Source of the DNA: Mactromeris polynyma
Taxonomy: Eukaryota; Mollusca; Bivalvia; Venerida; Mactridae
DNA length: 64,000 nucleotides
Assembly: GCA_032209605.1 (NCBI GenBank)
Contig: JASFXZ010000001.1
Location: 372,001-436,000, forward strand
Direction of reading: 5' to 3'
Part shown: positions 15,701-29,600 of the stretch, one piece after another
Layout of the letters: the number at the start of each line of letters is the position of its first letter
How positions within the stretch are numbered: position 1 is the first letter of the stretch
Program-made: the position numbers and the translations under genes
Notes under the pieces: generated by a model
What the model was told of the DNA's origin: nothing
Seen by the model: the letters and a program-made list of their open reading frames with translations, nothing else
The model's database searches: none

Positions 15701-18700
15701 GTGGCTACTACCATTTTATAGGCATGTGACTTTCGTGGCTACTACCATATTATAGACATGTGACTTTCGTGGCTACTACCATATTATAGGCATGTGACTT
15801 TCGTGGCTACTACCATATTATAGGCATGTGACTTTCGTGGCTACTACCATATTATAGACATGTGACTTTCGTGGCTACTACCATATTATAGGCATGTTAC
15901 TTTCGTGGCTACTACCATATTATAGGCATGTGACTTTCGTGGCTACTGTCATATTATAGGCATGTGACTTTCGTGGCTACTACCATATTATATACATGTG
16001 ACTTTCGTGGCTACTACCATATTATAGACAATATACTTTCGTGGCTACTACCATATTATAGACATATTATAGACATGTGACTTTCGTGGCTACTACCATT
16101 TTATAGGCATGTGACTTTCGTGGCTACTACCATATTATAGACATGTGACTTTCGTGGCTACTACCATATTATAGGCATGTGACTTTCGTGGCTACTACCA
16201 TATTATAGGCATGTGACTTTCGTGGCTACTGTCATATTATAGGCATGTGACTTTCGTGGCTACTACCATTTTATAGGCATGTGACTTTCGTGGCTACTAC
16301 CATATTATAGACATATTATAGACATGTGACTTTCGTGGCTACTACCATTTTATAGGCATGTGACTTTCGTGGCTACTACCATATTATAGACATGTGACTT
16401 TCGTGGCAACTACCATATTATAGGCATGTGACTTTCGTGGCTACTACCATATTATAGGCATGTGACTTTCGTGGCTACTACCATATTGTAGACATGTGAC
16501 TTTCGTGGCTACTACCATATTATAGGCATGTTACTTTCGTGGCTACTACCATATTATAGGCATGTGACTTTCGTGGCTACTGTCATATTATAGGCATGTG
16601 ACTTTCGTGGCTACTACCATATTATATACATGTGACTTTCGTGGCTACTACCATATTATAGACAATATACTTTCGTGGCTACTACCATATTATAGGCATG
16701 TGACTTTCGTGGCTAGTACCATATTATAGACATGTGACTTTCGTGGCTACTACCATATTATAGACATATTATAGACATGTGACTTTCGTGGCTACTACCA
16801 TATTATAGACATATTATAGACATGTGACTTTCGTGGCTACTACCATATTATAGACATGTGACTTTCGTGGCTACTACCATATTATAGACATGTGACTTTC
16901 GTGGCTACTACCATATTATAGGCATGTGACTTTCGTGGCTACTACCATATTATAGGCATGTGACTTTCGTGGCTACTACCATATTATAGACATGTGACTT
17001 TCGTGGCTACTACCATATTATAGGCATGTGACTTTCGTGGCTACTACCATATTATAGGCATGTGACTTTCGTGGCTACTGTCATATTATAGGCATGTGAC
17101 TTTCGTGGCTACTACCATATTATATACATGTGACTTTCGTGGCTACTACCATATTATAGACAATATACTTTCGTGGCTACTACCATATTATAGGCATGTG
17201 ACTTTCGTGGCTAGTACCATATTATAGACATGTGACTTTCGTGGCTACTACCATATTATAGACATATTATAGACATGTGACTTTCGTGGCTACTACCATA
17301 TTATAGACATATTATAGACATGTGACTTTCGTGGCTACTACCATTTTATAGGCATGTGACTTTCGTGGCTACTGCCATATTATAGACATGTGACTTTCGT
17401 GGCTACTGCCATATTATAGGCATGTGACTTTCGTGGCTACTACCATATTATAGACATGTGACTTTCGTGGCTACTACCATATTATAGACATGTGACTTTC
17501 GTGGCTACTACCATATTATAGACATGTGACTTTCGTGGCTACTGCCATATTATAGGCATGTGACTTTCGTGGCTACTACCATATTATAGACATGTGACTT
17601 TCGTGGCTACTACCATATTATAGACATGTGACTTTCGTGGCTACTACCATATTATAGACATATTATAGACATGTGACTTTCGTGGCTACTACCATATTAT
17701 AGACATATTATAGACATGTGACTTTCGTGGCTACTACCATTTTATAGGCATGTGACTTTCGTGGCTACTACCATATTATAGACATATTATAGACATGTGA
17801 CTTTCGTGGCTACTACCATTTTATAGGCATGTGACTTTCGTGGCTACTACCATATTATAGACATGTGACTTTCGTGGCAACTACCATATTATAGGCATGT
17901 GACTTTCGTGGCTACTACCATATTATAGGCATGTGACTTTCGTGGCTACTACCATATTATAGACATGTGACTTTCGTGGCTACTACCATATTATAGGCAT
18001 GTTACTTTCGTGGCTACTACCATATTATAGGCATGTGACTTTCGTGGCTACTGTCATATTATAGGCATGTGACTTTCGTGGCTACTACCATATTATATAC
18101 ATGTGACTTTCGTGGCTACTACCATATTATAGACAATATACTTTCGTGGCTACTACCATATTATAGGCATGTGACTTTCGTGGCTAGTACCATATTATAG
18201 ACATGTGACTTTCGTGGCTACTACCATATTATAGACATATTATAGACATGTGACTTTCGTGGCTACTACCATATTATAGACATATTATAGACATGTGACT
18301 TTCGTGGCTACTACCATATTATAGACATGTGACTTTCGTGGCTACTACCATATTATAGACATGTGACTTTCGTGGCTACTACCATATTATAGGCATGTGA
18401 CTTTCGTGGCTACTACCATATTATAGGCATGTGACTTTCGTGGCTACTACCATATTATAGACATGTGACTTTCGTGGCTACTACCATATTATAGGCATGT
18501 GACTTTCGTGGCTACTACCATATTATAGGCATGTGACTTTCGTGGCTACTGTCATATTATAGGCATGTGACTTTCGTGGCTACTACCATATTATAGGCAT
18601 GTGACTTTCGTGGCTACTACCATATTATAGACAATATACTTTCGTGGCTACTACCATATTATAGGCATGTGACTTTCGTGGCTAGTACCATATTATAGAC

Positions 18701-21700
18701 ATGTGACTTTCGTGGCTACTACCATATTATAGACATATTATAGACATGTGACTTTCGTGGCTACTACCATATTATAGACATATTATAGACATGTGACTTT
18801 CGTGGCTACTACCATTTTATAGGCATGTGACTTTCGTGGCTACTACCATATTATAGACATGTGACTTTCGTGGCTACTACCATATTATAGGCATGTGACT
18901 TTCGTGGCTACTACCATATTATAGGCATGTGACTTTCGTGGCTACTACCATATTATAGACATGTGACTTTCGTGGCTACTACCATATTATAGGCATGTTA
19001 CTTTCGTGGCTACTACCATATTATAGGCATGTGACTTTCGTGGCTACTGTCATATTATAGGCATGTGACTTTCGTGGCTACTACCATATTATATACATGT
19101 GACTTTCGTGGCTACTACCATATTATAGACAATATACTTTCGTGGCTACTACCATATTATAGACATATTATAGACATGTGACTTTCGTGGCTACTACCAT
19201 TTTATAGGCATGTGACTTTCGTGGCTACTACCATATTATAGACATGTGACTTTCGTGGCTACTACCATATTATATACATGTGACTTTCGTGGCTACTACC
19301 ATATTATAGACAATATACTTTCGTGGCTACTACCATATTATAGGCATGTGACTTTCGTGGCTAGTACCATATTATAGACATGTGACTTTCGTGGCTACTA
19401 CCATATTATAGACATATTATAGACATGTGACTTTCGTGGCTACTACCATATTATAGACATATTATAGACATGTGACTTTCGTGGCTACTACCATTTTATA
19501 GGCATGTGACTTTCGTGGCTACTACCATATTATAGACATGTGACTTTCGTGGCTACTACCATATTATAGGCATGTGACTTTCGTGGCTACTACCATATTA
19601 TAGGCATGTGACTTTCGTGGCTACTACCATATTATAGACATGTGACTTTCGTGGCTACTACCATATTATAGGCATGTTACTTTCGTGGCTACTACCATAT
19701 TATAGGCATGTGACTTTCGTGGCTACTGTCATATTATAGGCATGTGACTTTCGTGGCTACTACCATATTATATACATGTGACTTTCGTGGCTACTACCAT
19801 ATTATAGACAATATACTTTCGTGGCTACTACCATATTATAGACATATTATAGACATGTGACTTTCGTGGCTACTACCATTTTATAGGCATGTGACTTTCG
19901 TGGCTACTACCATATTATAGACATGTGACTTTCGTGGCTACTACCATATTATAGGCATGTGACTTTCGTGGCTACTACCATATTATAGGCATGTGACTTT
20001 CGTGGCTACTGTCATATTATAGGCATGTGACTTTCGTGGCTACTACCATATTATATACATGTGACTTTCGTGGCTACTACCATATTAAAGACAATATACT
20101 TTCGTGGCTACTACCATATTATAGGCATGTGACTTTCGTGGCTAGTACCATATTATAGACATGTGACTTTCGTGGCTACTACCATATTATAGACATATTA
20201 TAGACATGTGACTTTCGTGGCTACTACCGTATTATAGACATATTATAGACATGTGACTTTCGTGGCTACTACCATTTCATAGGCATGTGACTTTCGTGGC
20301 TACTACCATATTATAGACATGTGACTTTCGTGGCTACTACCATATTATAGGCATGTGACTTTCGTGGCTACTACCATATTATAGGCATGTGACTTTCGTG
20401 GCTACTACCATATTATAGACATGTGACTTTCGTGGCTACTACCATATTATAGGCATGTGACTTTCGTGGCTACTACCATATTATAGGCATGTGACTTTCG
20501 TGGCTACTGTCATATTATAGGCATGTGACTTTCGTGGCTACTACCATATTATATACATGTGACTTTCGTGGCTACTACCATATTATAGACAATATACTTT
20601 CGTGGCTACTACCATATTATAGGCATGTGACTTTCGTGGCTACTACCATATTATAGACATGTGACTTTCGTGGCTACTACCATATTATAGACATATTATA
20701 GACATGTGACTTTCGTGGCTACTACCATATTATAGACATATTATAGACATGTGACTTTCGTGGCTACTACCATTTTATAGGCATGTGACTTTCGTGGCTA
20801 CTACCATATTATAGACATGTGACTTTCGTGGCTACTACCATATTATAGGCATGTGACTTTCGTGGCTACTACCATATTATAGGCATGTGACTTTCGTGGC
20901 TACTACCATATTATAGACATGTGACTTTCGTGGCTACTACCATATTATAGGCATGTGACTTTCGTGGCTACTACCATATTATAGGCATGTGACTTTCGTG
21001 GCTACTGTCATATTATAGGCATGTGACTTTCGTGGCTACTACCATATTATATACATGTGACTTTCGTGGCTACTACCATATTATAGACAATATACTTTCG
21101 TGGCTACTACCATATTATAGGCATGTGACTTTCGTGGCTACTACCATATTATAGACATGTGACTTTCGTGGCTACTACCATATTATAGACATATTATAGA
21201 CATGTGACTTTCGTGGCTACTACCATATTATAGACATATTATAGACATGTGACTTTCGTGGCTACTACCATTTTATAGGCATGTGACTTTCGTGGCTACT
21301 ACCATATTATAGACATGTGACTTTCGTGGCTACTACCATATTATAGGCATGTGACTTTCGTGGCTACTACCATATTATAGGCATGTGACTTTCGTGGCTA
21401 CTACCATATTATAGACATGTGACTTTCGTGGCTACTACCATATTATAGGCATGTGACTTTCGTGGCTACTACCATATTATAGGCATGTGACTTTCGTGGC
21501 TACTGTCATATTATAGGCATGTGACTTTCGTGGCTACTACCATATTATATACATGTGACTTTCGTGGCTACTACCATATTATAGACAATATACTTTCGTG
21601 GCTACTACCATATTATAGGCATGTGACTTTCGTGGCTACTACCATATTATAGACATGTGACTTTCGTGGCTACTACCATATTATAGACATATTATAGACA

Positions 21701-22369
21701 TGTGACTTTCGTGGCTACTACCATATTATAGACATATTATAGACATGTGACTTTCGTGGCTACTACCATTTTATAGGCATGTGACTTTCGTGGCTACTAC
21801 CATATTATAGACATGTGACTTTCGTGGCTACTACCATATTATAGGCATGTGACTTTCGTGGCTACATGTACTACCATATTATAGGCATGTGACTTTCGTG
21901 GCTACTACCATATTATAGACATGTGACTTTCGTGGCAACTACCATATTATAGGCATGTGACTTTCGTGGCTACTACCATATTATAGGCATGTGACTTTCG
22001 TGGCTACTGTCATATTATAGGCATGTGACTTTCGTGGCTACTACCATATTATATACATGTGACTTTCGTGGCTACTACCATATTATAGACAATATACTTT
22101 CGTGGCTACTACCATATTATAGGCATGTGACTTTCGTGGCTACTACCATATTATAGACATATTATAGACAAGATACTTTCGTGGCTACTGCCATATTATA
22201 GACATCGTACTTTCGTGGCTACTACCATATTATAGACATGTGACTTTCATGGCTACTACTGTATTATAGACATGTGACTTTCGTGGCTACTACCATATTA
22301 TAGACATATTACTTTCGTCTCTTCTGCCATATTATAGATAAGTGATTTTCGTGGCTACTACCATAATAA
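9799..22369 (-). repeat. Right 34-bp minisatellite array, reverse orientation
   Basis: About 350 units of the same 34-bp repeat as the left array, here as the reverse complement (core CATGTGACTTTCGTGGCTA). The first units (9.8-10.3 kb) and last units (22.15-22.37 kb) are the most divergent and the interior is nearly uniform. This is the usual pattern when unequal exchange homogenises the centre. Marker variants (GACAATATACTTTCG, GGCTAGTACC, GGCAACTACC, CCATTTTATAGG) recur at spacings of roughly 0.5, 1.0, 1.5 and 2.5 kb, showing a higher-order structure. The 11-bp insertion variant is shared with the left array, so it arose before the two arrays separated. Confidence 0.97.
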
Positions 22370-22380
22370 AATTACGATGT

Positions 22381-22745
22381 GTCCGTAGCCACGAAAGTAC
22401 AAGGCGAAGTTAAATGAATATTCATGAGTTGTAATTTTCACAAAATGGCTTTTTTTACGGCACATACTAAAAATTCGAGGGTTCAAATAACACCGCATTT
22501 AGATACATAAATCTCTCTAACCATATTTCTGTTTCTGAAACAATAATATCCGTTTAAAATACATCTGGTAAAAAAATATATCTGGTAATATTCTTATTAA
22601 GACGGCACGTTACGGTCTTTAAATTCTTATGAAGCCGTTCTTCCCGGCACGTTGCGGTATGTGCCGTAAAAAGAGCTATTTTGTGAAAATTACAACTAAT
22701 GAATATTCATTTTAACTCCGCCTTTGTACTTTCGTGGCTACGGAC
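22381..22745. mobile_element. 365-bp MITE-like element with long terminal inverted repeats
   Basis: The ends GTCCGTAGCCACGAAAGTAC and GTACTTTCGTGGCTACGGAC are exact reverse complements. The inverted similarity runs inward for about 85 bp, through GAATATTCAT, AATTTTCACAAAAT and ACGGCACATAC. The centre contains short CGGCACGTTRCGGT repeats. The tips contain the minisatellite core TAGCCACGAAAGT. There is no coding capacity. The right tip ends 57 bp before the NCBP1 start codon. Confidence 0.85.
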
Positions 22746-22802
22746 TTTCATAGCTACGAAAGAAGGTTCATCAGTTTCCTTTTCAGAAAATTTACTTTAA
22801 AC

Positions 22803-23617
22803 ATGTCAAGAAGAAGAAGAGCGTCGTTTAGTGATGATGAAGATGATGCGGGTAAACACACTTATTTAAATTGTTATTTTTTTGTGCGTCATTGTTTCCT
22901 CAATGAGCCTCTATAGTTTCTGATGTGGTTAACTCATCGGGTTTCTGGTCAACTCGTACCTTAGTCAACTCGTTCCCGAATTTGGTGGACTCGTACCTTA
23001 GTCAACTCGTACCTACCTTTTTTAAACCATTATTATATAGTTATTCTTTTTAAAATACACTCGTACCTATTGTTATGTATCGTGTGGTCAGTATAACTAT
23101 CACAGTTATGTTTGTAAGTACTTATTATGCGGCAGCTAATATACCGTTTAGTCAACTCGTACCTACGGTAAATCAAGTTATATTCAAGTCATAGTCATAC
23201 AAACAATTATATAAATTATAATGCTAATCAAATTCATAACCATTGTTTTTCTAGGGCTCTTTATCAATCAGTATTGTTTGAATGGGGGAACAAATAATAG
23301 GTATGTGTGGTCTTCAGCTGTCCTGCTTGAGTCCCATATTGTTCAACGACATGTCCCAGCAATTCATGGCGACTTTCTTTTTGAAAATTGGCAAAATGAA
23401 GAAACGGTCAGTGACTTCTTCGCCAAAGTTGCCTAGAAATATGTTCCCTGATATTTTGTTTTATTACATAGCTATGACTTGAGATTTTTCATCTAACTAC
23501 ATTTTGTAATGACAAGCATAATGTTATATTTCAGCACACAGAAAGCGAAGGAGAACTTCAGAGAATGTTGATATCGAAGACAGACTTGAATCTCTCATAT
23601 CAAGAGTTGGTGAAAAG
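22803..23617 (+). CDS. NCBP1: NCBP1 exons 1-2: N-terminal nuclear localisation region
   Basis: Exons 22803-22851 and 23535-23617 join in phase 1. Residues 1-44 hold two basic clusters (MSRRRR, then HRKRRRTSE) separated by the acidic stretch SDDEDD. This is a bipartite nuclear localisation signal, as the family has at this position. They are followed by [12 protein letters not shown], which leads into the first MIF4G domain. Just upstream, TTTCCTTTTCAG (22775-22786) resembles a splice acceptor, so the 5' UTR may be spliced to an exon further upstream. Confidence 0.93.
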
Positions 23618-26600
23618 GTAGACACATACATTTTTTACAACATAAAACAAATAGATTTATTTAAGTTTACACCATTTTAAAAGTATGCCCAGTCTCACAT
23701 GATACAGACTGTAATGAGTAAGTCCAGTTCTTAGGAGATAAAATGTGAGAATTCAGGAAATAAATAAGATTTTTAATGTCAAGGTGGTCTTCACTGTATA
23801 GATTTATATGAAGATTGATACGAAAAAACTTTTTGGAAAATTAACAATAATTTGTAGTTTTTAGACTGTCGGCCGCAGGCCGGCAGTCTTTAGTACCGCA
23901 AATCCAAAGCAAGCATCGTAAGATCTACTTTTTTTCTAGTCCGATTTCACAGCGTATGAATTATAAAGCCAACCGTACACGCGGTTAGAATTGCGGTGAT
24001 CACTAATTTTGACGGGAAGTCAAACCGGCCTTTTAATCGTAAACACTTGACGATATTTAGTCTGTTATATATTGTTTATCTTATTTGTACAGTTTTGGAA
24101 CTAAAGCACCTATTTCATGGTTAGAACAATGCCCATAATACATTTGAGTACAGTACCTCGCATTACATGAGGAACCTACAGTGCCTAAACGACACTGAGT
24201 GTGCCCTGGCACACGACACTGAGTGTGCCCTGGCAGCTGCATAAATCAGCCGAGCGTATAATAATATGTAAATTGAGTAGTTATGCGGTAAAAAAATAGT
24301 GCCTGTTGAACTCAAACATGTAATGCAAATGATTTGAAAATTTCTGTAGGAACGCGTCTAAAATGTGTACGTGAAAAGAATTGAAAGAATCTTAAATTAA
24401 ACATGGAGATAAAGCAGGGTCATTCAGATTGAAAACTGTCACGTGATCCACGATACACAATTTTCGCCAACATGTGGGTCGCCATCTTTGTTTTGAGCTG
24501 CGTACCGTTTGCAAGAACTGTAAGTATTTTGTGATTTTTAATATAAATGTTGTTATTTTGATGTTCTCAAGTCGCCAGTATAATCGCTACATTTATATAG
24601 ACACGACACATCCTTTCTTTACCTAATCGTTTGGTTGAATAACTTGTAAGGTGCTGACCTAGTTATAGATGGGTCACACTAATTAGTAATTAGCGACAAG
24701 AAGTGTCCGGAAGCGACAAGAAAATAAAAATGACTAAATTATGATTAAATATGTATGAAAATGTGTTTATCTAGAGTATTTCGAGTGTTATATAACAAAA
24801 CTATTTAAAACATCACAGGTAGCGATTTTACGCTGGACACGCGGAAGCGTATTTTCTTCACAAACTCGCGGCAAGTTTACAATAAATACCATAATTTTTA
24901 CTTACCCTAATGTAAAAAGCAATCTTGTAAGATATTAATTCCACCAAAAAAATATGGTTAATAATGAAATTATAACAATCCCATGTAAAGAAATTTTCAC
25001 AGAAAAAATACGTCATCATGACATTTTTTGTGTACACAAGTCTGCTATTTTCTGAAAATTCACCACCACAAATCAATATTAAAGTAGGTCAAATCCAGGT
25101 ACCTATTGTCTGTGTTGCAATTCTTGTGACAACAATTTAATTTTCAACAAGAATAAACATCAAAGATGTTTGAAGTCGCTGGCTAAGTCTTTGAAGTAAA
25201 TATTTTTGGATGACAGTTGCAGCCACCTTGTGAATTACAAATTGAGATCCAAGATTAATATGACATAATCATTGCAATTATCAATGGGATTAATTATATC
25301 AAACAGGAAATAGCAATATGAATTAACACATGATAAAGATCTCCTGGAGTTTTATGACTCTTATGTTTTTACAGCTGACACATGGGGCAATTTAGGGGCC
25401 AGTAGGATTAATCTTCTGTCTAGGGCGTGGCTTATGAATTGCAAAACAATTAGCATCAACCAATCAGATTAAATGAACCATAAGAAATATATATTAATTA
25501 ATGTCAATATCATTAGCTGTGAGAATACTGAAGTCAATTTTAACATTTAGGACTTTTTGTTTTATTTACATGTTCCAACATATGCCAATTAATGTAACTG
25601 TATAAGTAAATCTCCATTTGTGTTTAAACATAAATTTTGCTTGTATGAACTCACTTTATTACAAAATATAAATATTGACTAAAATGGTGACTGTTTGTTC
25701 ATATATAAATAATTATAATTGCTAATTAATATGTGCTGTTGGAATTATAAACCCAATTTCACCACAATTATTTTTAGAAATACACAAAGTGTATGTGTAT
25801 CTCAAATTATAATTTTCTGTATCTTCTATAATTTGTAACCCACAATAATAAAATTTACATCATTATACAGAAAATTTAATTCCCTGATACTTTACACTGT
25901 TATTTCATGTTTAAGTATACAGGTGTCAATCACCAATTATTTTCCAATAACCTGTATGGAGATAGAGTAGGCTATGTGACCAGTGTCTTATCAGCATACA
26001 GTAGGTAAATGGGCTAGAGGTCTATGGAGTAAAGGGTTAAGCTGTAAGAATCTGTGTTAAAGAACCGTTCTTCATCCTGAAGTACTGTATTTTTCTAAAT
26101 CTTTATTTGACATTTTGGGTTTTAGTCCGATATATGTAGAGTCATGGAGTATTCCTTAGTGTCAGCTGCTGGTTTTCACCAAGCCCGTGAATGTTTGCCA
26201 CTTGATGCTAGGGGGAGAGGTCAGACTATCTGACCCATTCCCAAAGCCAAATATATGGGTTTTTCCCAATCAGAAAAAAATACCATTTAATGACGCAAAT
26301 TTTCCCAATTTATTAAGGGTCTTTTTCCCAAAATGGACAGAAAAAGGCCTAATTTTCAGCACAAAATACAGCCATTTGATTGAAATTAGGCAAACATTAC
26401 ACAGTCAAACAGACTTGAACTTTCTGTCTATGTGATATATTCATATTTAATTGCCATGGGCGGATCCAGTATTTGGTCTTAGTGGGGGGGGGGGTGTAAC
26501 TTTTGGGTCATCTTTTGATTTTGCTCAAGCCTTATAAAACGGTAATGACTGTGTGTTTTAATTCTTTGTTTTTAAGATATCGAACATTAAAACCAATTCA

Positions 26601-29600
26601 GAAGGACTTAATTGAATACAACGCATTAGCAGCAGTGGAGCCATCTCTTTATATTTTCGTATTTATACTCGGACATACATGTAACTTTTCTAAGCTTGGG
26701 GAATTTTAGGGGGGATGTGCGCCAGGTGCCAGGGCCTTGATCCGCTAGTGATTGCAATCATAAAAATGTTATCACAGTACTTATAACTTTTGTTTAGTGT
26801 AGTTCTTATTAGTTCTACATTGTATTCTTATATGTAGCTTCAAAGTGCTTAATTGTCATTCTTTTTACAGCCATGATTGACAGACCATGTACTTCAGTCC
26901 AGATGAAATATGATCTACATTATATGAGATCCCAGAATTGCACATTGTAAGTGCTTGGAATGGTGTAATGGAACTACTGCTACTGTTTGAAACTACTATT
27001 CGTAGTAGAAACAGCCATGTTGGCAGCAATTGGAGTATTTCAGGATGACAATCAGGGTAAGTTTTTGAACATAAATGTTAACCAATATGATTAGAATAAA
27101 TTCAATAATGCATAAGGCCAATAATAAAATATTGTTTGTTTCCCCTCCCACGACCGACCGTTGAAAATTACCCCTACCGTAAATATTTTATTGAGGTTAG
27201 CCAATATTTTTTTCGCTAAAATTGCCGGGTACAAATATTCCCGCGCTACAATAGCTATTGGGTAAGAAAAACTGGAATCGCTGGTACCAGTCAGTTGAGT
27301 AGTCACATTATCAATAAATCTATGAAGCAAGGATAAATAGATTTTAGCTACAAGTATCATATTTTTACTTACCCTAATGAAAATAAATCTATTAAGATGT
27401 TAAATCTATACAGAACACATTTTAAGCTTGTGCAAACAAATTATGAAAAAAAATATCTGCCCTACCTACCTACCCTACCCTGGTGGGCTAGAGTCGCGGG
27501 AGGGGAAACAAACATATTTTTAATGTAGGCCTAATTCATTTGGTTTTCGCCATGCTTAAAGCGCTTAGCTACGGAGCCTATGTTTTCCATTTACAATTTT
27601 GTAAGAAACTGAGAAATGTGATAGAAATCATGGTAATAAAGTATACTAAGTATATTAATTAAGGTACATTTAAAACGCAAAATTTAAGATTTCTCAAATG
27701 TCATGAACTTACTAGCGATGCAAGATATGAACTTAAACATGAAATTGTTTAAAGATATATCCAGCTCATCTGAACATAAAATGTTTGAATTGGCTTTATC
27801 CAGTATAGTTGTTACATTGGCTAAAACATCTTTAATAAGAACCATTGCAATGTAAAACCGATTGAAAAAATCTTTTTTTTGCCATATTACTTGCGGTCAA
27901 AACCTGTAAAAAATTGCCTGATGGTTAAAAAAACTGGACTTTTGTATTTAATTTTATGATGTTCAAACATCTTTCTTCAACAAATTAATACATTATGAGT
28001 TCATTCTTTATAAATGCATGTTTAGTGATGTTTTAACCATAGGAAATCTATTTTTATGCCCCCACGGCACTCTGAATGGGGGGGGGGCGTATAGATCTGT
28101 CCATCCTTCCTTCCGTCCGTCACAAACTCTTGTGTCACTCGTATCTCCAAAAGTATAATATGAGCCAGAGTCATTAAACTTTACAGGAATGTTCACCAGC
28201 ACATGAAGTTGTGCACCTGGGGTTTCATGTTTGGCTGTACCCAGTAAGTGCAAAGTTATGGCCCTTAACTTAGTTAAAATATAGCCTACTGAGTATGCAA
28301 TCTTGTGTCACTCATATCTCCAAAAGTATATGAGCCAGTCATTACACTTTGCAGGAATGTTCACCAGCATGTGTAGTTGTGAACTTGGGGTTTCATGTTT
28401 GGCTGTACCAAGTAAGTGCAAAGTAATGGCCCTTGACTTAGTGAAAATATAACCTATTGTGTGGCAAATATTTCCAAAAGTATATGAGCCAGAGTTATAA
28501 GACTTTATATTGCACCTGGGGATTCATAATTCAGTGAGCCCAGTAAGTGCAAAGTTATGGCCCTTGATTTAGTGAAAATATAGCATACAGAGCTTGCAAT
28601 TTTGTGTTGCGTATATCTCCAACAGTATCTCAGCTATACTCACCAACCTGTATAGTTGTGCACCTGGGGTTTCGTGTTGGGCTGTGTCCAGTAAGTGCAA
28701 AGTTATGGCCCTTTTCTTATCACCATAATCAGTACAGTTGTTCACTTGGTAATTTGGATACCCATTCATAAACTATGAGCAGAATAATAGCATTGGCTTT
28801 CGTGACAAAGGCTGCAAGTGGGGGCATCTGTGTCCTAATGGACACATTTCTAGTTATGTTTGGTTAATTAAACAAATGAACAAAAAATTAGCATATTATA
28901 ACTTAAATCTTACACAATGGTGAACGCTAACTTGGTTTTCAATCAACAGATATTTTCATATCAAAAGTGATTTTTTAAACGGGCTAAAATGACCTTTTGA
29001 AGACATATCACATGTACCCATGTACATAATGTGTGTTTTTACATGTACTGAGTGTAATTATGCATGTATTTGTGAAAATTACTTTAAACTTTTGTTGTTT
29101 CCTTTTTATTTAGTGACGCTGACGACAAAGATTATTGGATGCTGAGAAGAGTTCCATTGGAGTGTTGACCATCTTTGTATAATGTGGTGTCAAGAAGGCA
29201 AGGGCAGTTTGATCAGAAGTCACAGTGAAAACATCCTGGTGTTACTTATGTAAACATGTTGTTAAAAATATATTTTCCATTCTGCCAGATGGAGTTTTTA
29301 AAACTGAAACAACAGTGTGGACACATTTTTGGCTATTGTGATTGAATTATTGATGTCTTGTTTTTTGCCAGACAATATTTTGTTCATGAATATAATTCTG
29401 GCAAACCCTTGAGATTGTCTATTAGTATGTGTCACTGCTACCTGACAGTTGAACATTTTGGTATGTGTTGAAAATCATAAACGTATGGCAGAAATCTTTA
29501 AATATTTCTAGTTATAATTACACTTGAATAACTATAACAGGATGTTAAGCTTTTCTGTTTCTAAGACACATTTTTAGGTGAGCTATTGGGATCGCCCTAT

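Larger units (their letters stand above)
1848..22766. mobile_element. 21-kb composite repeat block bounded by inverted ends
   Basis: The left edge (1848-1870) and the reverse complement of the right edge (22744-22766) match at 21 of 23 positions. Both read CCTTCTTT, then A or C, then GTAGC, then C or T, then ATGAAAGT. Just inside, both edges continue with a second TAGC(T/C)ACGAAAGT word and a GGCGGAGTT word. Between them lie two oppositely oriented arrays of one 34-bp unit, a 2-kb spacer and a 365-bp inverted-repeat element. The edge motif is nearly the minisatellite core (TAGTAGCCATGAAAGT against TAGTAGCCACGAAAGT), so the arrays probably grew from terminal or subterminal repeats of a DNA transposon. 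No transposase coding and no clear target-site duplication were seen. Whether the whole block ever moved as one unit is inference. Confidence 0.55.

Noticed and set aside
2174..22369. Regular short repeats that could be mistaken for a CRISPR array
   Set aside because: Units are directly adjacent with no unique spacers, and the surrounding genes are intron-containing animal genes.
22734..22802. In-frame N-terminal extension of NCBP1 from a GTG
   Set aside because: There is no upstream ATG. The extension reads through the MITE tip, and the family starts at the MSRRR methionine.
23221..23482. 71- and 66-residue open frames in NCBP1 intron 1
   Set aside because: They overlap in different frames, have no recognisable domain and lie wholly in an intron.
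27091..27360. 89-residue minus-strand frame
   Set aside because: Most of it lies in the left half of the MITE at 27133-27514.
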